NCBI GenBank assembly: GCA_028822275.1
Contig: JAPKEA010000002.1
Coordinates: 1-53,576 of the forward strand
Origin: Planktomarina sp.
GTDB taxonomy: Bacteria; Pseudomonadota; Alphaproteobacteria; Rhodobacterales; Rhodobacteraceae
DNA: 53,576 bases
Direction of reading: 5' to 3'
The notes under the pieces were generated by a model. The model worked only from the letters and a program-made list of their open reading frames with translations, searched no databases and was not told where the DNA came from. Within the stretch, counting starts at the first letter, position 1, and each line of letters opens with the position of its first letter. This document shows, one piece after another, positions 9,867-21,093 of the stretch. The position numbers and the translations under genes were made by a program.

Positions 9867-11705
9867 ATGAGCGATTTCACACACAGTTTTGAGGCGGATA
9901 CAGGAAAAATTCTAAATATCGTGATTAACTCACTTTATTCAGATCGAGATATCTTTTTGAGAGAACTTTTATCGAATGCCTCAGATGCAATTCATAAAAG
10001 AAGATTTATTGGACAAACCACACCAGAAATTCTGAATGCGTCAGATGATGAGATACAGATTATCGCTGACCCCAAGAAAAAAATAATAGAAATAATTGAT
10101 ACGGGAATCGGACTAAGTGAGGCTGAGCTCTCAGAAACATTTGGCACTATAGCGCGCTCTGGGACTTCTGCATTTATGGATGACCTTCAGACGTCTGAAA
10201 ATTCAAAAGATGCCGCTAAGACCTTGATTGGCAAGTTTGGTGTAGGCTTTTACTCTGCGTTCATGGTTGCTGACCGTGTTGTCGTTACGACAAGAAAAGC
10301 AGGTACAGACAAAAGTCATATTTGGGAGAGTGATGGGCAAAGCGGGTATTCAATTTCATCGAATGATGCAAACGTTGAAGAAGGCACTTCAGTAAAGCTT
10401 TACCTAAGGAAAGATGCTAAACAGTATGCAGATACTAACACGCTTCGCACCTTGGTTAAAAAATATTCAGACCACATCCTTGTACCCATCAATCTGAAAC
10501 CCATTGGCGGGGAAAATGAGCAAGCAAATAGTGCGCAAGCCCTTTGGACACGCGCGCCATCTGAAATCAAAACTGAAGATTACAATGATTTTTACAAATC
10601 AAACTTTGGTGCATTTGAAGATCCCTTTATTACGATCCACAATAAAACTGAGGGATCCATCGATTTCACAAACCTATTATTTATCCCGAAGAGTGCTCCA
10701 TTTGACCTTTTTGAACCAGAACGTAAAACAAAAATAAACCTTTATATAAACCGAGTTTTTATTAGCAATGATGTGGATGGTATCATTCCCGTTTGGCTGC
10801 GATTTGTTCAGGGTATTCTGGATACAACGAGCTTGGACCTGAACGTAAGCCGAGAACTGGTTCAAAGTAGCCCAGTGATCAAAAAGATTTCAAAATACCT
10901 GACAAAACGGATTTTGTCAGAACTGAAGAAAAAACAGAAGAAAGATAGTGTGGCATACGAAGCGTTTTGGTCTCAGTTTGGCAAGGTCCTTAAAGAGGGT
11001 TTGTACGAAGACACAGAAAACCGAGAAAAAATTGCAGATGTTATTCGTGTTTACTCCTTTAAGCATAATAAACTTATATCACTTCAGGATTATTTAGATG
11101 GCTTCATAGACAGTCAAAAAACCATATTTTATTTAACCGCAGACACTCTTAAGCAAGCTAAGTCTAGCCCACACCTCGAAGGCTTTAAGGCAAAAGGCGT
11201 CGATGTACTTTTGATGACTGACCCAATTGATGCTTTCTGGATGACACAGATGGCATCATTCAAGGAGAAATCCTTTGTTTCCATATCAAGAGATAAATAT
11301 GATCTTTCAGAGCTGGACGCAGAAGAGGTTAAGGAAGCAGATGATCAGACAGTTGATGAAGTTTCGTCACTCATAAAAGAATGTCTCGCTGATGTTGTAG
11401 AAGATGTGATCCAATCAAAAAGCTTGGTTGACAGTCCTGTTCGCCTGATTGCAGGCGAAGGAGGGATGGACTTCAATCTTGAGCGTATTTTAAAAGCTCA
11501 AAACCCTGAGTTTGAGGGAGGCAAAAAGGTTATGGAGGTAAATTTAGACCATGAATTAATCAAAAAACTGCCTACTTTGTCTAATGAACTTCAAAAAGTA
11601 GTGTGCAGGATCCTTTTTGAACAGGCTCGAATACTAGACGGTGAAATGCCTGCAGATGTCCATCAGTTCACTCAAGACCTTATGCATATGAGTCTAAATT
11701 TGTGA
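9867..11705 (+). CDS. htpG: Molecular chaperone HtpG (Hsp90 family)
   Basis: YSDRDIFLRELLSNASDAIHKRRF, IGKFGVGFYSAFMVADRV, NVSRELVQSSPVIKKI. Confidence 0.97.
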   Translation: MSDFTHSFEADTGKILNIVINSLYSDRDIFLRELLSNASDAIHKRRFIGQTTPEILNASDDEIQIIADPKKKIIEIIDTGIGLSEAELSETFGTIARSGTSAFMDDLQTSENSKDAAKTLIGKFGVGFYSAFMVADRVVVTTRKAGTDKSHIWESDGQSGYSISSNDANVEEGTSVKLYLRKDAKQYADTNTLRTLVKKYSDHILVPINLKPIGGENEQANSAQALWTRAPSEIKTEDYNDFYKSNFGAFEDPFITIHNKTEGSIDFTNLLFIPKSAPFDLFEPERKTKINLYINRVFISNDVDGIIPVWLRFVQGILDTTSLDLNVSRELVQSSPVIKKISKYLTKRILSELKKKQKKDSVAYEAFWSQFGKVLKEGLYEDTENREKIADVIRVYSFKHNKLISLQDYLDGFIDSQKTIFYLTADTLKQAKSSPHLEGFKAKGVDVLLMTDPIDAFWMTQMASFKEKSFVSISRDKYDLSELDAEEVKEADDQTVDEVSSLIKECLADVVEDVIQSKSLVDSPVRLIAGEGGMDFNLERILKAQNPEFEGGKKVMEVNLDHELIKKLPTLSNELQKVVCRILFEQARILDGEMPADVHQFTQDLMHMSLNL

Positions 11706-11770
11706 TCAATTAGTGGTTTTGTAGGGTTTAATACGTTTTTGTAAGCACTTATTTAACGAGTGAAACTCTA

Positions 11771-11799
11771 TGGTCGGACTTTAGAGTCCGACCAATTTT
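11771..11799 (+). terminator. Rho-independent terminator downstream of htpG
   Basis: Perfect 10-bp stem TGGTCGGACT-ttag-AGTCCGACCA followed by ATTTTT. Confidence 0.8.
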
Positions 11800-11890
11800 T
11801 CCTTAACTGCTTTTTAACGATTTAGAATTTAGTCGGGCAGACGGATATTGACGTCCTAGTCGCGTTGGAAGCAGCGTTTACTTTAAAGGT

Positions 11891-12508
11891 TTATTGCAAA
11901 ACTAGCATTCTAGAACATTTTAATGTCGTTGACTGGTGTGCTTCGTTGACGAGTGTTAAGAAACGGTCATCAATAACCATTTTATCGACTGAGCTTCCCC
12001 AATGTACCATTGATTCAAAACGATACACCACCCTAAGCATCTCATGATCGTCTTTCAGCATTGGGACACCTATACCTACTTCAACGTCTACCTCATCCAT
12101 AAGTTTTTGAAGTTTTGGCGCAAGCTCCAGAGCTTTTGCCACAGTGTTCCGGGGCGCAAAATAATCGCGGTGAACTACTACTGGTTTAACGCCTTTAGGA
12201 GCACCAAATACCATTCGACCGATCCAGGGACCGACTACATCGCCTGCTGGACCATCTTCGCGCATTTGCATAATTTTTTGATAGGCTGCGTCTGCCCCAT
12301 AAGATTGAAATGACTTCGCCCCCTCTTCAAGACTGCTGTACCAGTTCTGTAAATCATATCGGCCGGCACCTTCTCCCGCTACAACTTTGTATAATGCAGA
12401 TTTAGCGCCATGCTTGCTCATTATACCTGATATTGATTTCATCCGTTCTTTAAGTACACTCTCTTTGCCAGCATGAGGAGTAACTTCTCTTATGGAAACA
12501 TATGACAT
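11891..12508 (-). CDS. Conserved hypothetical protein, possibly dimeric alpha/beta barrel (ABM/NIPSNAP-like)
   Basis: MSYVSIREVTPHAGKESVLKERMKSISGIMSKHGAKSALYKVVAGEGAGRYDL resembles dimeric alpha-beta barrel domains; GGGTGAAG ribosome-binding region before ATG 12508. Confidence 0.55.
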   Translation of the reverse strand: MSYVSIREVTPHAGKESVLKERMKSISGIMSKHGAKSALYKVVAGEGAGRYDLQNWYSSLEEGAKSFQSYGADAAYQKIMQMREDGPAGDVVGPWIGRMVFGAPKGVKPVVVHRDYFAPRNTVAKALELAPKLQKLMDEVDVEVGIGVPMLKDDHEMLRVVYRFESMVHWGSSVDKMVIDDRFLTLVNEAHQSTTLKCSRMLVLQ

Positions 12509-12820
12509 TTTCTTCACCCTTTCTCAGTTTAGACCATTATAATGCATAAAAATCCAAATAAACTCTAGTTTAGTGTCAAGATTAGATTTTGAAGTAACAC
12601 TTGTGGTTAAAAACCTAGGCTGTGCTAAGATCTAATTTGAATGATCAGGTCGGTCTTGTTTTAAAGTTGTGAGAACAAACGATGTTCGAAGCTATTAAAA
12701 CTGTGTGATTAACGATTGTTGAATTATAACCAATTTTTATGGATGTATTGTTTTTTACAGGCAGTTAAGTTTGGTGGCAGTGTAACTTTGTTCAGGAACC
12801 GCATAACGGAAAATAAAAAA

Positions 12821-13408
12821 ATGTCAGTTAAAGTATCGATAATTATTGCAGCATCTGAAGTCGAGTTTGAAGCAGCGCGAGATCTTTGTCGTGATTGGGT
12901 AAAGTGGCAAGTAAAAGTTTTTCCTGAAAGAAAAGATATAATATTAAAAGTCTTTGAGCCCGTAGAATATGCAAATACGCTTAAGAATTTGTCGACGATA
13001 CATGCTCGGCCAAAGGGGGCAATTCTATTAGCTACCTTAAATAAAAAATATGTTGGCTGTGTAATGTATCATGAATTAATACCCACAACTGCTGAAATAA
13101 AGCGACTATTTGTAAGAGAAAGTGCCCGTGGACATGGAGTTGGACATTTACTTTTGACTGAGATGTTTAAATGTATGAAAAATGATGGATATGAACGAAC
13201 TCAATTCAATTCAGCGCGCTTTCTGACACACGCTCGGCATCTTTATGAAAAAGTTGGTTTTCAGGAAATTCCGTTACCTAAAGGAACTCCAAAAGGAATG
13301 GCTAAGACCTCTTATTTTATGGAAAGAAATTTAAATGCCAAAAAAAACCAAGCTGGTGGCTTGACCGATCGTAACGTGTGGGGTGGCATGTTCGGTCAGG
13401 GTAATTGA
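12821..13408 (+). CDS. GNAT-family N-acetyltransferase
   Basis: IKRLFVRESARGHGVGHLLLTEMFKCMKNDGYERTQFNSARFLTHARHLYEKVGFQE acetyl-CoA binding motif; start set at ATG 12821. Confidence 0.85.
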   Translation: MSVKVSIIIAASEVEFEAARDLCRDWVKWQVKVFPERKDIILKVFEPVEYANTLKNLSTIHARPKGAILLATLNKKYVGCVMYHELIPTTAEIKRLFVRESARGHGVGHLLLTEMFKCMKNDGYERTQFNSARFLTHARHLYEKVGFQEIPLPKGTPKGMAKTSYFMERNLNAKKNQAGGLTDRNVWGGMFGQGN

Positions 13409-13635
13409 TACCTCCAATAAATACGTAAACCCGGCAGGCCTTTGTAAATAGCGCGGCTCTAAATGCCTAATGCTAGTAAGCCCTGGCTAACATAAATTGC
13501 ATATAAGCTGTATCGAATATCATTGAGAGTTGCTTAGTGGATGGGTACGATTTACCCAACGTTACATTAAGCTACATTTGAAAGTTGCCTTTATGTCAGG
13601 CACTAGCACTTAACTATTCTTCTAAGGTGCAGAAT

Positions 13636-14886
13636 ATGACAATTCTTGGCGATCTTCTATCCACCCTATTTGAGCGGCGTTTAACTCCTTATGCATATTC
13701 AGAAAAAGCTGATGGCCCAATTGAGGAATTATGTCACGAATTACTGAGCCAAAAAGGTAATATTTTAGGCCTTACGATTGCTGGTAAAATTCTGGCTAGT
13801 TATGATCAGATGAGTGACCCCAAGAAGATTACTTTTTTCAATTTTTTAGTAACTGAAATGGATATTAATATTGATGAAATTCAAGCAAGACTTTCCGCCT
13901 ATAATGTAGATCGGTCTAGGGATAACTTAACTAAATATCTCAGCTCCTCCGAAACAAAACGCAGAGAATTATTTCGTAGATTAAACCAAGACGCAAGTGC
14001 TACTGGGCGTCTTGTGGCAATGCGTGAAGATCTAATGCGTTTGGCTAAATCAAAGCCAGAACTTCAAACTGTGGACTTAGATTTTCAGCAACTCTTTCGA
14101 TCGTGGTTCAATAACGGATTTTTAGTCCTTCGCCCAATTAGCTGGGCAAGTCCTGCTGACATCCTGGAAAAAATTATTGCGTATGAAGCTGTGCATGCAA
14201 TTGATACATGGGAAGAACTCCGTCGAAGGTTGGAGCCGAGTGACCGACGATGTTTTGCATATTTTCATCCATCTATGCCTGATGAGCCCCTAATTTTTGT
14301 GGAGGTAGCATTGATGGAAGTTATCCCAAATTCGATTCAATCAGTTTTAGCTGAAACGAGGGATATTATTCCTTTTGAAAGTGCTAAAACGGCAGTGTTT
14401 TACTCGATATCTAATTGTCAAAAGGGACTTGCTGGCATTTCATTTGGCAATGCACTAATCAAAAACGTTGCGGCCGAACTTGCCCGTGAAATTCCAAATA
14501 TAAAAACGTTCGTTACACTTTCACCGATGCCAAAATTTGCATCATGGGCTTTAGAAGAAGGTCATAACGGTGATCAAATATCAGAAGAAAATCTGCGTAA
14601 ACTTGCTGCGAAATATCTGATAGATGCAAAACGGCCAGATGGGATGCCTGTTGACCCTGTAGCGCGGTTTCATCTAAATAATGGCGCTTTGGTTCATGCT
14701 GTGCACACAAGTGCAGATACCTCATCACAGGGGCAAAAGCAGTCTTTTGGGGTTATGGTGAATTATGCATATGAGTTAAAAAATGCTTCAAAAAACCATG
14801 AGAATTTTGCAGCTAATGCCACTATAGCTGCAGCCAAAACGGTTAAAGCATTAGCGAAATCTAAATTAGCTTTAAATGAAAAATAA
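13636..14886 (+). CDS. Malonyl-CoA decarboxylase
   Basis: WASPADILEKIIAYEAVHAIDTWEELRRRLEPSDRRCFAYFHPSMPDEPLIFVEVAL and ISFGNALIKNVAAELAREIPNIKTFVTLSPMPKFASW are characteristic of MCD. Confidence 0.9.
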   Translation: MTILGDLLSTLFERRLTPYAYSEKADGPIEELCHELLSQKGNILGLTIAGKILASYDQMSDPKKITFFNFLVTEMDINIDEIQARLSAYNVDRSRDNLTKYLSSSETKRRELFRRLNQDASATGRLVAMREDLMRLAKSKPELQTVDLDFQQLFRSWFNNGFLVLRPISWASPADILEKIIAYEAVHAIDTWEELRRRLEPSDRRCFAYFHPSMPDEPLIFVEVALMEVIPNSIQSVLAETRDIIPFESAKTAVFYSISNCQKGLAGISFGNALIKNVAAELAREIPNIKTFVTLSPMPKFASWALEEGHNGDQISEENLRKLAAKYLIDAKRPDGMPVDPVARFHLNNGALVHAVHTSADTSSQGQKQSFGVMVNYAYELKNASKNHENFAANATIAAAKTVKALAKSKLALNEK

Positions 14887-15148
14887 ACCTATTGATGAAT
14901 TGCCTTAAGTGGGGAGCCACGGTTCAGAATGCTATAAGTTTTGTTTCACGCTCGTTGAAGGTAAAGTATCCAAACTTAAGGTAGATATTACCTCGATTTG
15001 TAAAATGCTAACACAGGATAATGGGATGTAGTCTCTAATCTGTTTATCTATATTGAAAATAATGTTCAGCATTTTTTCAAAATCGTTTAGGTTAATAAAT
15101 AACAACCTCTGAATCATTAAAATTATCATAAACTTCTTGGTGGCCAAA

Positions 15149-16084
15149 ATGGAATTCCCAAAATTCAATCTTCAAAAATTTGAAAAATCAGAAGGCACAC
15201 ATCGAAAAGAACTTGCTGCTGAATTAGATAGTATTTGCAGGGAGACTGGCTTTCTTCTGTTGGAAAACCATGGGGTCTCAAACGCAATTATTGATGCGCA
15301 ATGGCGACGGGTCTCTGACTTCTTTTCATTACCAAAAGACAAAAAACAAGAAGTTGCTGTGCCTTACCCTGGCTATCCCTATGGATGGATTGGCCCAAAT
15401 AAAGAAGCACTCGCAGCCTCGAAGGGTAAAAAAACTCCACCTGATCTGAAGGAAAGTTTTAACGGCGGTCCGTTTAGTGTTCCAGTTGGTATTAGAGACA
15501 AGCGTGCATATGATTTCTGTTATCAACCCACTATTTGGCCGGAAGTGAATGGCTTTAAAGATGCGTGGCGAATATATTATGTGGAAATGGAGAGGCTTGC
15601 AAAACGTGTGATGACTGCGTTTGCGGAGGCGTTAGGATTAGAACCTTCGTTTTTTAACGCATTTATTGAAAGTCCTATTTCTGCTCTGAGAGCTCTAAAT
15701 TATCCGGCAACGCTAGACGTAACCGAAGAAGGTCAACAGCGTGCAGGAGCGCACACAGACTATGGGTCGCTTACAATTTTGCTTCCACAACCAGGTACCG
15801 CTGGATTGCAAATTTACCAAAAGGGGGCTTGGGTCGATGTACCTGCAGAAAAGGACTGTTTTGTTGTTAATATAGGAGATTTAATGGAACTTTGGACGTC
15901 TGGTCGTTGGGTTTCAACTTTGCACCGTGTAGTTGCAAAGCCTAATCAACCAGAGCGTAAAAGTTTGGCTTTTTTTCATCAACCCAATTGGGATGCTGAA
16001 ATCATGCCGATTGGAACAAATGGTCAAAAATCAATAATTTCAGGCCCGTATCTTATGAATAAATTCAAAAGTACAAATGTTTAA
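15149..16084 (+). CDS. 2-oxoglutarate/Fe(II)-dependent oxygenase, isopenicillin N synthase-like family
   Basis: HTDYGSLTILL ... STLHRVV ... RKSLAFFHQPN (HxD...H facial triad plus RxS). Confidence 0.88.
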   Translation: MEFPKFNLQKFEKSEGTHRKELAAELDSICRETGFLLLENHGVSNAIIDAQWRRVSDFFSLPKDKKQEVAVPYPGYPYGWIGPNKEALAASKGKKTPPDLKESFNGGPFSVPVGIRDKRAYDFCYQPTIWPEVNGFKDAWRIYYVEMERLAKRVMTAFAEALGLEPSFFNAFIESPISALRALNYPATLDVTEEGQQRAGAHTDYGSLTILLPQPGTAGLQIYQKGAWVDVPAEKDCFVVNIGDLMELWTSGRWVSTLHRVVAKPNQPERKSLAFFHQPNWDAEIMPIGTNGQKSIISGPYLMNKFKSTNV

Positions 16085-16131
16085 ACTGATAATGGTTTGA
16101 TAAAAAGGAATTAGAGCCGTAATCAGCATTC

Positions 16132-17565
16132 TCACAACCTTTGCTTGTTAAGTGAACATTGCTGGTATTTTTGCGCCCACGGTGAAGCTTCCTCAAGTTC
16201 TGCGCAGAGGGCTATTAACGTTGCATCCTCCCCAAAGGCGGATGCAAAGTGCACCCCAACTGGAAGTCCATTTGTAGTCCAATGCATTGGAACCGTGGCA
16301 GCAGGTTGCCCACTAGCATTAAAAGTCGCACAGAAAGGTGAATATTCAAAAACGCCTCCTGGCCCAATACGATAATTTTCATAGTCTTCACGGTCGTGGT
16401 TAAAACGGCCCACTTTTGCCGGTGGTTCTGATAAAGTCGATGAGAGTATAATATCACAATTGTTAAATACTCTTTCCATTTCGCGCCCGTAAGCATGAAT
16501 TGTATTAATCGCATTTAAGTAGTCTGCGCCTGAAATTGATTGTGCATATTTGACGGCACCACGCGCAACGCCTTGAATGTTTATATGTGCCAGATCCTGT
16601 CCTTTTGAATTTGCTGCTTTCTGAATCCAAGATGCCGTGCCACATGCAACAATCTTTGTCCAAGCTCGCATCATTCCATCGTGATCGGCCTTTGGACAAT
16701 CTACCGTAATATGATGCCCCATATCTTCCAAAACCTGCGCAGTTTTATTTACTGCTTTTTTGCATTCGGGATCGATAGGCGCTCCAGTAAAGGTGGTGTC
16801 ACAGACTGCAATGCGTAATCGATGAGGTGGCTGTGTGATAGCCTTAGAAAAGCTGACCTGCATAGGGGGAGAAGCGTAGGGTGCGCCTTTGTCTGGTCCT
16901 GCACAGGCATCCATCATTCTCGCATTATCGCGAACAGACTGCGATAGAAAGCCATCGATAGCCATACCGCCCCAACCTTCGCCTGACGCAGGACCATCTG
17001 GAAAACGCGCGCGCGTAGCCTTGAAGCCAAAAAGCCCACAACTGGAGGCGGGAATCCGCACGGAACCGCCCCCGTCTGATCCGTGTGCCATTGGCACGAT
17101 ACCTGCTGCAACTGCAGCGCCAGATCCTCCGGAAGACCCTCCCGCCGTACGAGAAGTATCCCACGGATTCCGTGTAGGTCCACCATAAACAGCAGATTCC
17201 GTTACAGGACCTATTCCACCTTCTGGGGACGTTGTCCGCCCAAAGGTCACCATTCCAGTTCTGCGTATACGCCGATAAATCTCACTGTCGAAGTTATAGG
17301 TTGTGTTGCGTAAAAGATTGGAACCACTATGTGTTGGGAAATCAATGGCTTCTACACCTAAATCTTTGATCAAAAAAGGAACACCCTTAAAGGGACCGTT
17401 AGGAAGACCAGCTTTTATAGCCTTGCGCGCAGTATATTCCTGAACCAGCACAACGGCGTTTATCTCTGGATTAAGCTTGGCCACGCGAGCTAACGCATCT
17501 TCCAATAACTCAGTCGGAGAAGCCATACCGGTGGCCACTTGTTCAGCTAAAAATGTAGCATCCAT
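16132..17565 (-). CDS. Amidase (amidase signature family, GatA-like)
   Basis: [54 protein letters not shown]. Confidence 0.9.
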   Translation of the reverse strand: MDATFLAEQVATGMASPTELLEDALARVAKLNPEINAVVLVQEYTARKAIKAGLPNGPFKGVPFLIKDLGVEAIDFPTHSGSNLLRNTTYNFDSEIYRRIRRTGMVTFGRTTSPEGGIGPVTESAVYGGPTRNPWDTSRTAGGSSGGSGAAVAAGIVPMAHGSDGGGSVRIPASSCGLFGFKATRARFPDGPASGEGWGGMAIDGFLSQSVRDNARMMDACAGPDKGAPYASPPMQVSFSKAITQPPHRLRIAVCDTTFTGAPIDPECKKAVNKTAQVLEDMGHHITVDCPKADHDGMMRAWTKIVACGTASWIQKAANSKGQDLAHINIQGVARGAVKYAQSISGADYLNAINTIHAYGREMERVFNNCDIILSSTLSEPPAKVGRFNHDREDYENYRIGPGGVFEYSPFCATFNASGQPAATVPMHWTTNGLPVGVHFASAFGEDATLIALCAELEEASPWAQKYQQCSLNKQRL

Positions 17566-17696
17566 CCGTAGAAACTCTCTTTAAAAGTTGCGTTTAATAT
17601 TCATATTTTTTTAATAACTTAAAAATCCTTGCTGTTTTCTAATTTTAAAGCGATCCCCCCAACGGAGTTAGTTTACTGGATTTTTAAAGTGGAAAA

Positions 17697-18605
17697 CTAA
17701 ATTAAATTTATTGGATCTTTTTTGTACGTGGCACGCTCCCGCCAAACAATAAGTAACCCACCAACTGCAATTAATATGGCGCCTGGAAATAGTGTTGCCC
17801 ATGGCGCTTCATCAAAAAACAGCCACCCAAACACAAAAGCCAGAGGAATGCCGAAATAACTGAATGGAGCCAAATTGCTTTGTTCAGTCATCCGATAACT
17901 GACAACCAAAAAGAGGACGGCCGTGCCACCAAATGTCCCCATTAAAATTATCCACGCTAAGTCAAAAGCTGATATGATGGGAGAAAACCCACCCCAAAAA
18001 TAAGCTATTAAAGTAGCTGCTATAGTTCCGGTGATAGATGAATATAAGTTTATTAATGGGCTGGGAACGTCATCATCAAAAAGACGCGCGGTAACCCCAA
18101 CCAATGCATAAAAGGCTGCTGCCACCAAAGGTAAAAGTGCATAAACTGTGAACCCTGCGCCACCGGGTTGTACAACCATGACAACGCCCACAAAGCCAAT
18201 CAAAACAGCGCTCCAGCGCACCCAGCCGACCCGCTCACCCAGAATTGGTATTGCGAGGGCTGTCGTAAATAAAGCACTAGCATACGTAATTGTAGAAGCC
18301 GACGCAAAATCCATGAGGCCCAAAGACATATAAAACGAGAGCTGCGCAAAAGTCACGATTGCACCTCGCAAAAGAGCCAACCTCCATTGGCGGAGCCTTA
18401 GGCGTTTTCCTGTATTCCGCCAGGCTTGGGATGAGCCTAAAGCTATAACTGCCGGTATAAGGCCAAACATATTCCTATAGGCAGTTAGTTGGGCTGCGGA
18501 ATAATCGTCCGAGAGGTATTTTATTATTAGCCCCATAGCATCAAAAAAAACCAGTGCAATGAGACTTAAGATAATGGCTAGGCCGGTTCGATCTGTTGTA
18601 CGCAT
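17697..18605 (-). CDS. DMT superfamily (EamA) transporter
   Basis: About 10 TM segments; GLIPAVIALG..., ALFTTALAIPILGERVGWVRWSAVLIGFVGVVMVVQP. Confidence 0.85.
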   Translation of the reverse strand: MRTTDRTGLAIILSLIALVFFDAMGLIIKYLSDDYSAAQLTAYRNMFGLIPAVIALGSSQAWRNTGKRLRLRQWRLALLRGAIVTFAQLSFYMSLGLMDFASASTITYASALFTTALAIPILGERVGWVRWSAVLIGFVGVVMVVQPGGAGFTVYALLPLVAAAFYALVGVTARLFDDDVPSPLINLYSSITGTIAATLIAYFWGGFSPIISAFDLAWIILMGTFGGTAVLFLVVSYRMTEQSNLAPFSYFGIPLAFVFGWLFFDEAPWATLFPGAILIAVGGLLIVWRERATYKKDPINLI

Positions 18606-18815
18606 TAGTTTACAAGGGAGAGGTTCATTTTCACTCTCTTTTTCAATTGAGGTGACTGGTCAGTAGTCTAACACTTTGATTGAGAACTTCGGTAAGTTTT
18701 GAAACCAATGTAATGAAACGCACCCCATTCTGGGAAGTTGTGTGGATTTGCTGATGAGAGAGAATAATGCCATCGGAAGCAAAGTGTTTATGAATAAAAT
18801 TCATCCAGGCTTCTT

Positions 18816-19055
18816 TTAAAAAGCTTTGAAAGTAAGGGTTGTAACAGTGCGTTCGATGAATTCGATATCAAGCAGATTATCATTAATGAACATACCGATA
18901 TCTTCATCACTTGGAATATATAGCTTTAATAGCAAGTCAAATTCGCCACTGATTGAGTACATCTCAGAGTGAATTTCACGCAATACTATTGCATTGGCAA
19001 CTTTATATGTGGTTCCGGGTTTGCATCGAATCTGAATAAAAACACAGGTCATCAT
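18816..19055 (-). CDS. Stand-alone Lrp/AsnC ligand-binding (RAM) domain protein
   Basis: 79 aa; VFIQIRCKPGTTYKVANAIVLREIHSEMYSISGEFDLLLKLYIPSDEDIGMFINDNLLDIEFIERTVTTLTFKAF; no helix-turn-helix. Confidence 0.75.
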   Translation of the reverse strand: MMTCVFIQIRCKPGTTYKVANAIVLREIHSEMYSISGEFDLLLKLYIPSDEDIGMFINDNLLDIEFIERTVTTLTFKAF

Positions 19056-19450
19056 TTTTCATTTCCTAAGTGGGTCCAATTAGAAAGATTATCGTATTGT
19101 TTTCCGGGCTATGCAAGTCGGGTCTGACTGGCCCTTGTCTCCATTTGTGTTGCAAGTTGTTTCATTCGGCGCAGCTAAAGTACGGCTTTTGGTGAGACAG
19201 TATTTGGACTACCCCAAAGGTTTTTGTTTCTTTTGTATAGGCAGTTAAATCATATATTTTGCCCCATTTACCTCCAGCATATACGGATAGACGTCATCAG
19301 TTCGTATGCAATATTTAGGTTCTTAATCCATCATCATAGTAATAAAACGTTGATTTTTACCATCAAGATAATATTCTTATTAAATAATGTTTAAATGCCC
19401 AGTTGCGTGTTCAGTGTCTTGGCATGTTAACCAGTACTAGGAGATTTGAA

Positions 19451-19846
19451 ATGTCTACCCAACAAAAAACGATGATGTTTACTGTGATTGCGGGACTTGT
19501 TTACGGTCTGTGGTTTTTCTTAGCTCCTGGAAGTTATATGTCTATGATGATGTTCCCAGAAGACTTAGTAACTCCAGCTTTAATCTCTCAGTTGCAGCAA
19601 ACTGGCATGGCTCTGTTGGTAATTTCATATTGGATAAACGCAACTAGCCGCTATGTCACAAAAGAGAACACATTTTTATTCATGACACATCATGCGGTAG
19701 GATGGGGAATTTTTGGCATTGGTGGATTATATATCTTGGCTTCTGGTTCCGCACTGACGACGGACAACCCGTTTCTATATCAAAATATAGTATTTCTAGG
19801 TATCGCAGGAGTATTCTTAGGTATGCGCAATCTAAAGACTGACTGA
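19451..19846 (+). CDS. Small four-TM membrane protein, unknown function
   Basis: Hydrophobic segments; start at ATG 19451 after TAGGAG. Confidence 0.6.
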   Translation: MSTQQKTMMFTVIAGLVYGLWFFLAPGSYMSMMMFPEDLVTPALISQLQQTGMALLVISYWINATSRYVTKENTFLFMTHHAVGWGIFGIGGLYILASGSALTTDNPFLYQNIVFLGIAGVFLGMRNLKTD

Positions 19847-19896
19847 TATTAACCTGTCTGTCTTTAGCTTTTAAATAGGTAAGTGGGGGGCACAAA

Positions 19897-19925
19897 GGCT
19901 TTCCTAAAATTACTTTGGGAAAGCC
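19897..19925. terminator. Terminator-like hairpin
   Basis: GGCTTTCC / GGAAAGCC inverted repeat between 19846 and the convergent gene at 19995; weak T tract. Confidence 0.4.
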
Positions 19926-19994
19926 CTATTCTATTGAATTAAAAAATTTTGCAGAATTAGTTTATGGCTATTTATACATTTATGGAAAATTAAC

Positions 19995-21089
19995 TTAAAA
20001 CGTCGTAAACTGCATAAGGTGATGGTCTTGATCACCCCACTCATGATCAATCATTACGAGTCTTTTGGCAAAGTGTCCCAGCTCATACTCCCAGGTCATA
20101 CCAATCCCACCATGCATTTGAATAGCCTCTTCGGCTACAAAGCAGCCAATCCGACCAATTGAATATTTTGCAGCTGCAATGGTGCGATTTTGTTCGTCTG
20201 TTGAGGCCTCTAGCCCATTTGCTGCATTGGTCACCGCAGATTTAGCTTGCTCTATTTCAAGCAACATTTGCGCGGTACGATGCTGCAAGGCTTGAAATTT
20301 ACCAATCACGGTTCCAAATTGTTGGCGTGTCCTAAGATAGTTAATAGTCATATTTTTAATACTATCCATAATACCGAGCGCTTCAGCGCAGACGGCTAAG
20401 GTATTGCGCGCAACTGCCGATGCAAGAAGATCATAAGACTGGCCTTCGGCACCCAATAGGATGGCTGGTGCATTGTTGAATTCAATATCTGAAGCAGATC
20501 CACCGTCAACAGTTAGGAAGCTGTGTAGATTGAGACCATCAGCGGCCGTCTCTATAAAGAATAGGCTGATTCCTTCTGAGGATGATGTGGTTGAACTTAC
20601 AATTATTGCGTCGGTGCCTAAGGCGTATTTCACCATTGTTTTTTTGCCACTTATGGTCCAAATTCCATTTGTTTTTTGGGCCATTTGAGATGGTAATTCC
20701 CAATCATAATCGGCACCATTTTCGATCAACGCCAGTGCGACCCTGAGCTCCCCACTGATTAATTTTTTGACCAAGGCGTCGTGACCAGTGGTGGCCAGTA
20801 TATACCCGCTTGCCAAAGCGCTATCGACCAAAGGCTCATTCACAAGGCCTTTCCCCAAGGCTTCGAAAACAGTTGAAATATCGTAGCCTGTGCCACCAAA
20901 CCCCCCAACACCTTCAGGAAATAAAGCTCCTATAATCCCTAATTCTGCTAGGGTCTTATAAGTATTTTCACTGTACCCAAGTTCTGAATTTCCAGCAGAG
21001 ATTCTATCTTTGAGATGATAGTCATTTTGGATAAACTTGCCGATCATATCTGATAGCATCAGGTGCTCTTGGGTGGGTTGAAAATTCAT
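19995..21089 (-). CDS. Acyl-CoA dehydrogenase family protein
   Basis: FNQPTQEHLMLSDM-type N-terminus (MNFQPTQEHLMLSDMI), RQQFGTVIGKFQALQHRTAQM, EEAIQMHGGIGMTWEYELGHFAKR. Confidence 0.9.
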   Translation of the reverse strand: MNFQPTQEHLMLSDMIGKFIQNDYHLKDRISAGNSELGYSENTYKTLAELGIIGALFPEGVGGFGGTGYDISTVFEALGKGLVNEPLVDSALASGYILATTGHDALVKKLISGELRVALALIENGADYDWELPSQMAQKTNGIWTISGKKTMVKYALGTDAIIVSSTTSSSEGISLFFIETAADGLNLHSFLTVDGGSASDIEFNNAPAILLGAEGQSYDLLASAVARNTLAVCAEALGIMDSIKNMTINYLRTRQQFGTVIGKFQALQHRTAQMLLEIEQAKSAVTNAANGLEASTDEQNRTIAAAKYSIGRIGCFVAEEAIQMHGGIGMTWEYELGHFAKRLVMIDHEWGDQDHHLMQFTTF

Positions 21090-21093
21090 GATC

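Noticed and set aside
12752-12770. Similarity of TTTTTACAGGCAGTTAAGT to TTTTGTATAGGCAGTTAAAT near 19232
   Set aside because: Short, imperfect and AT-rich; within chance expectation.
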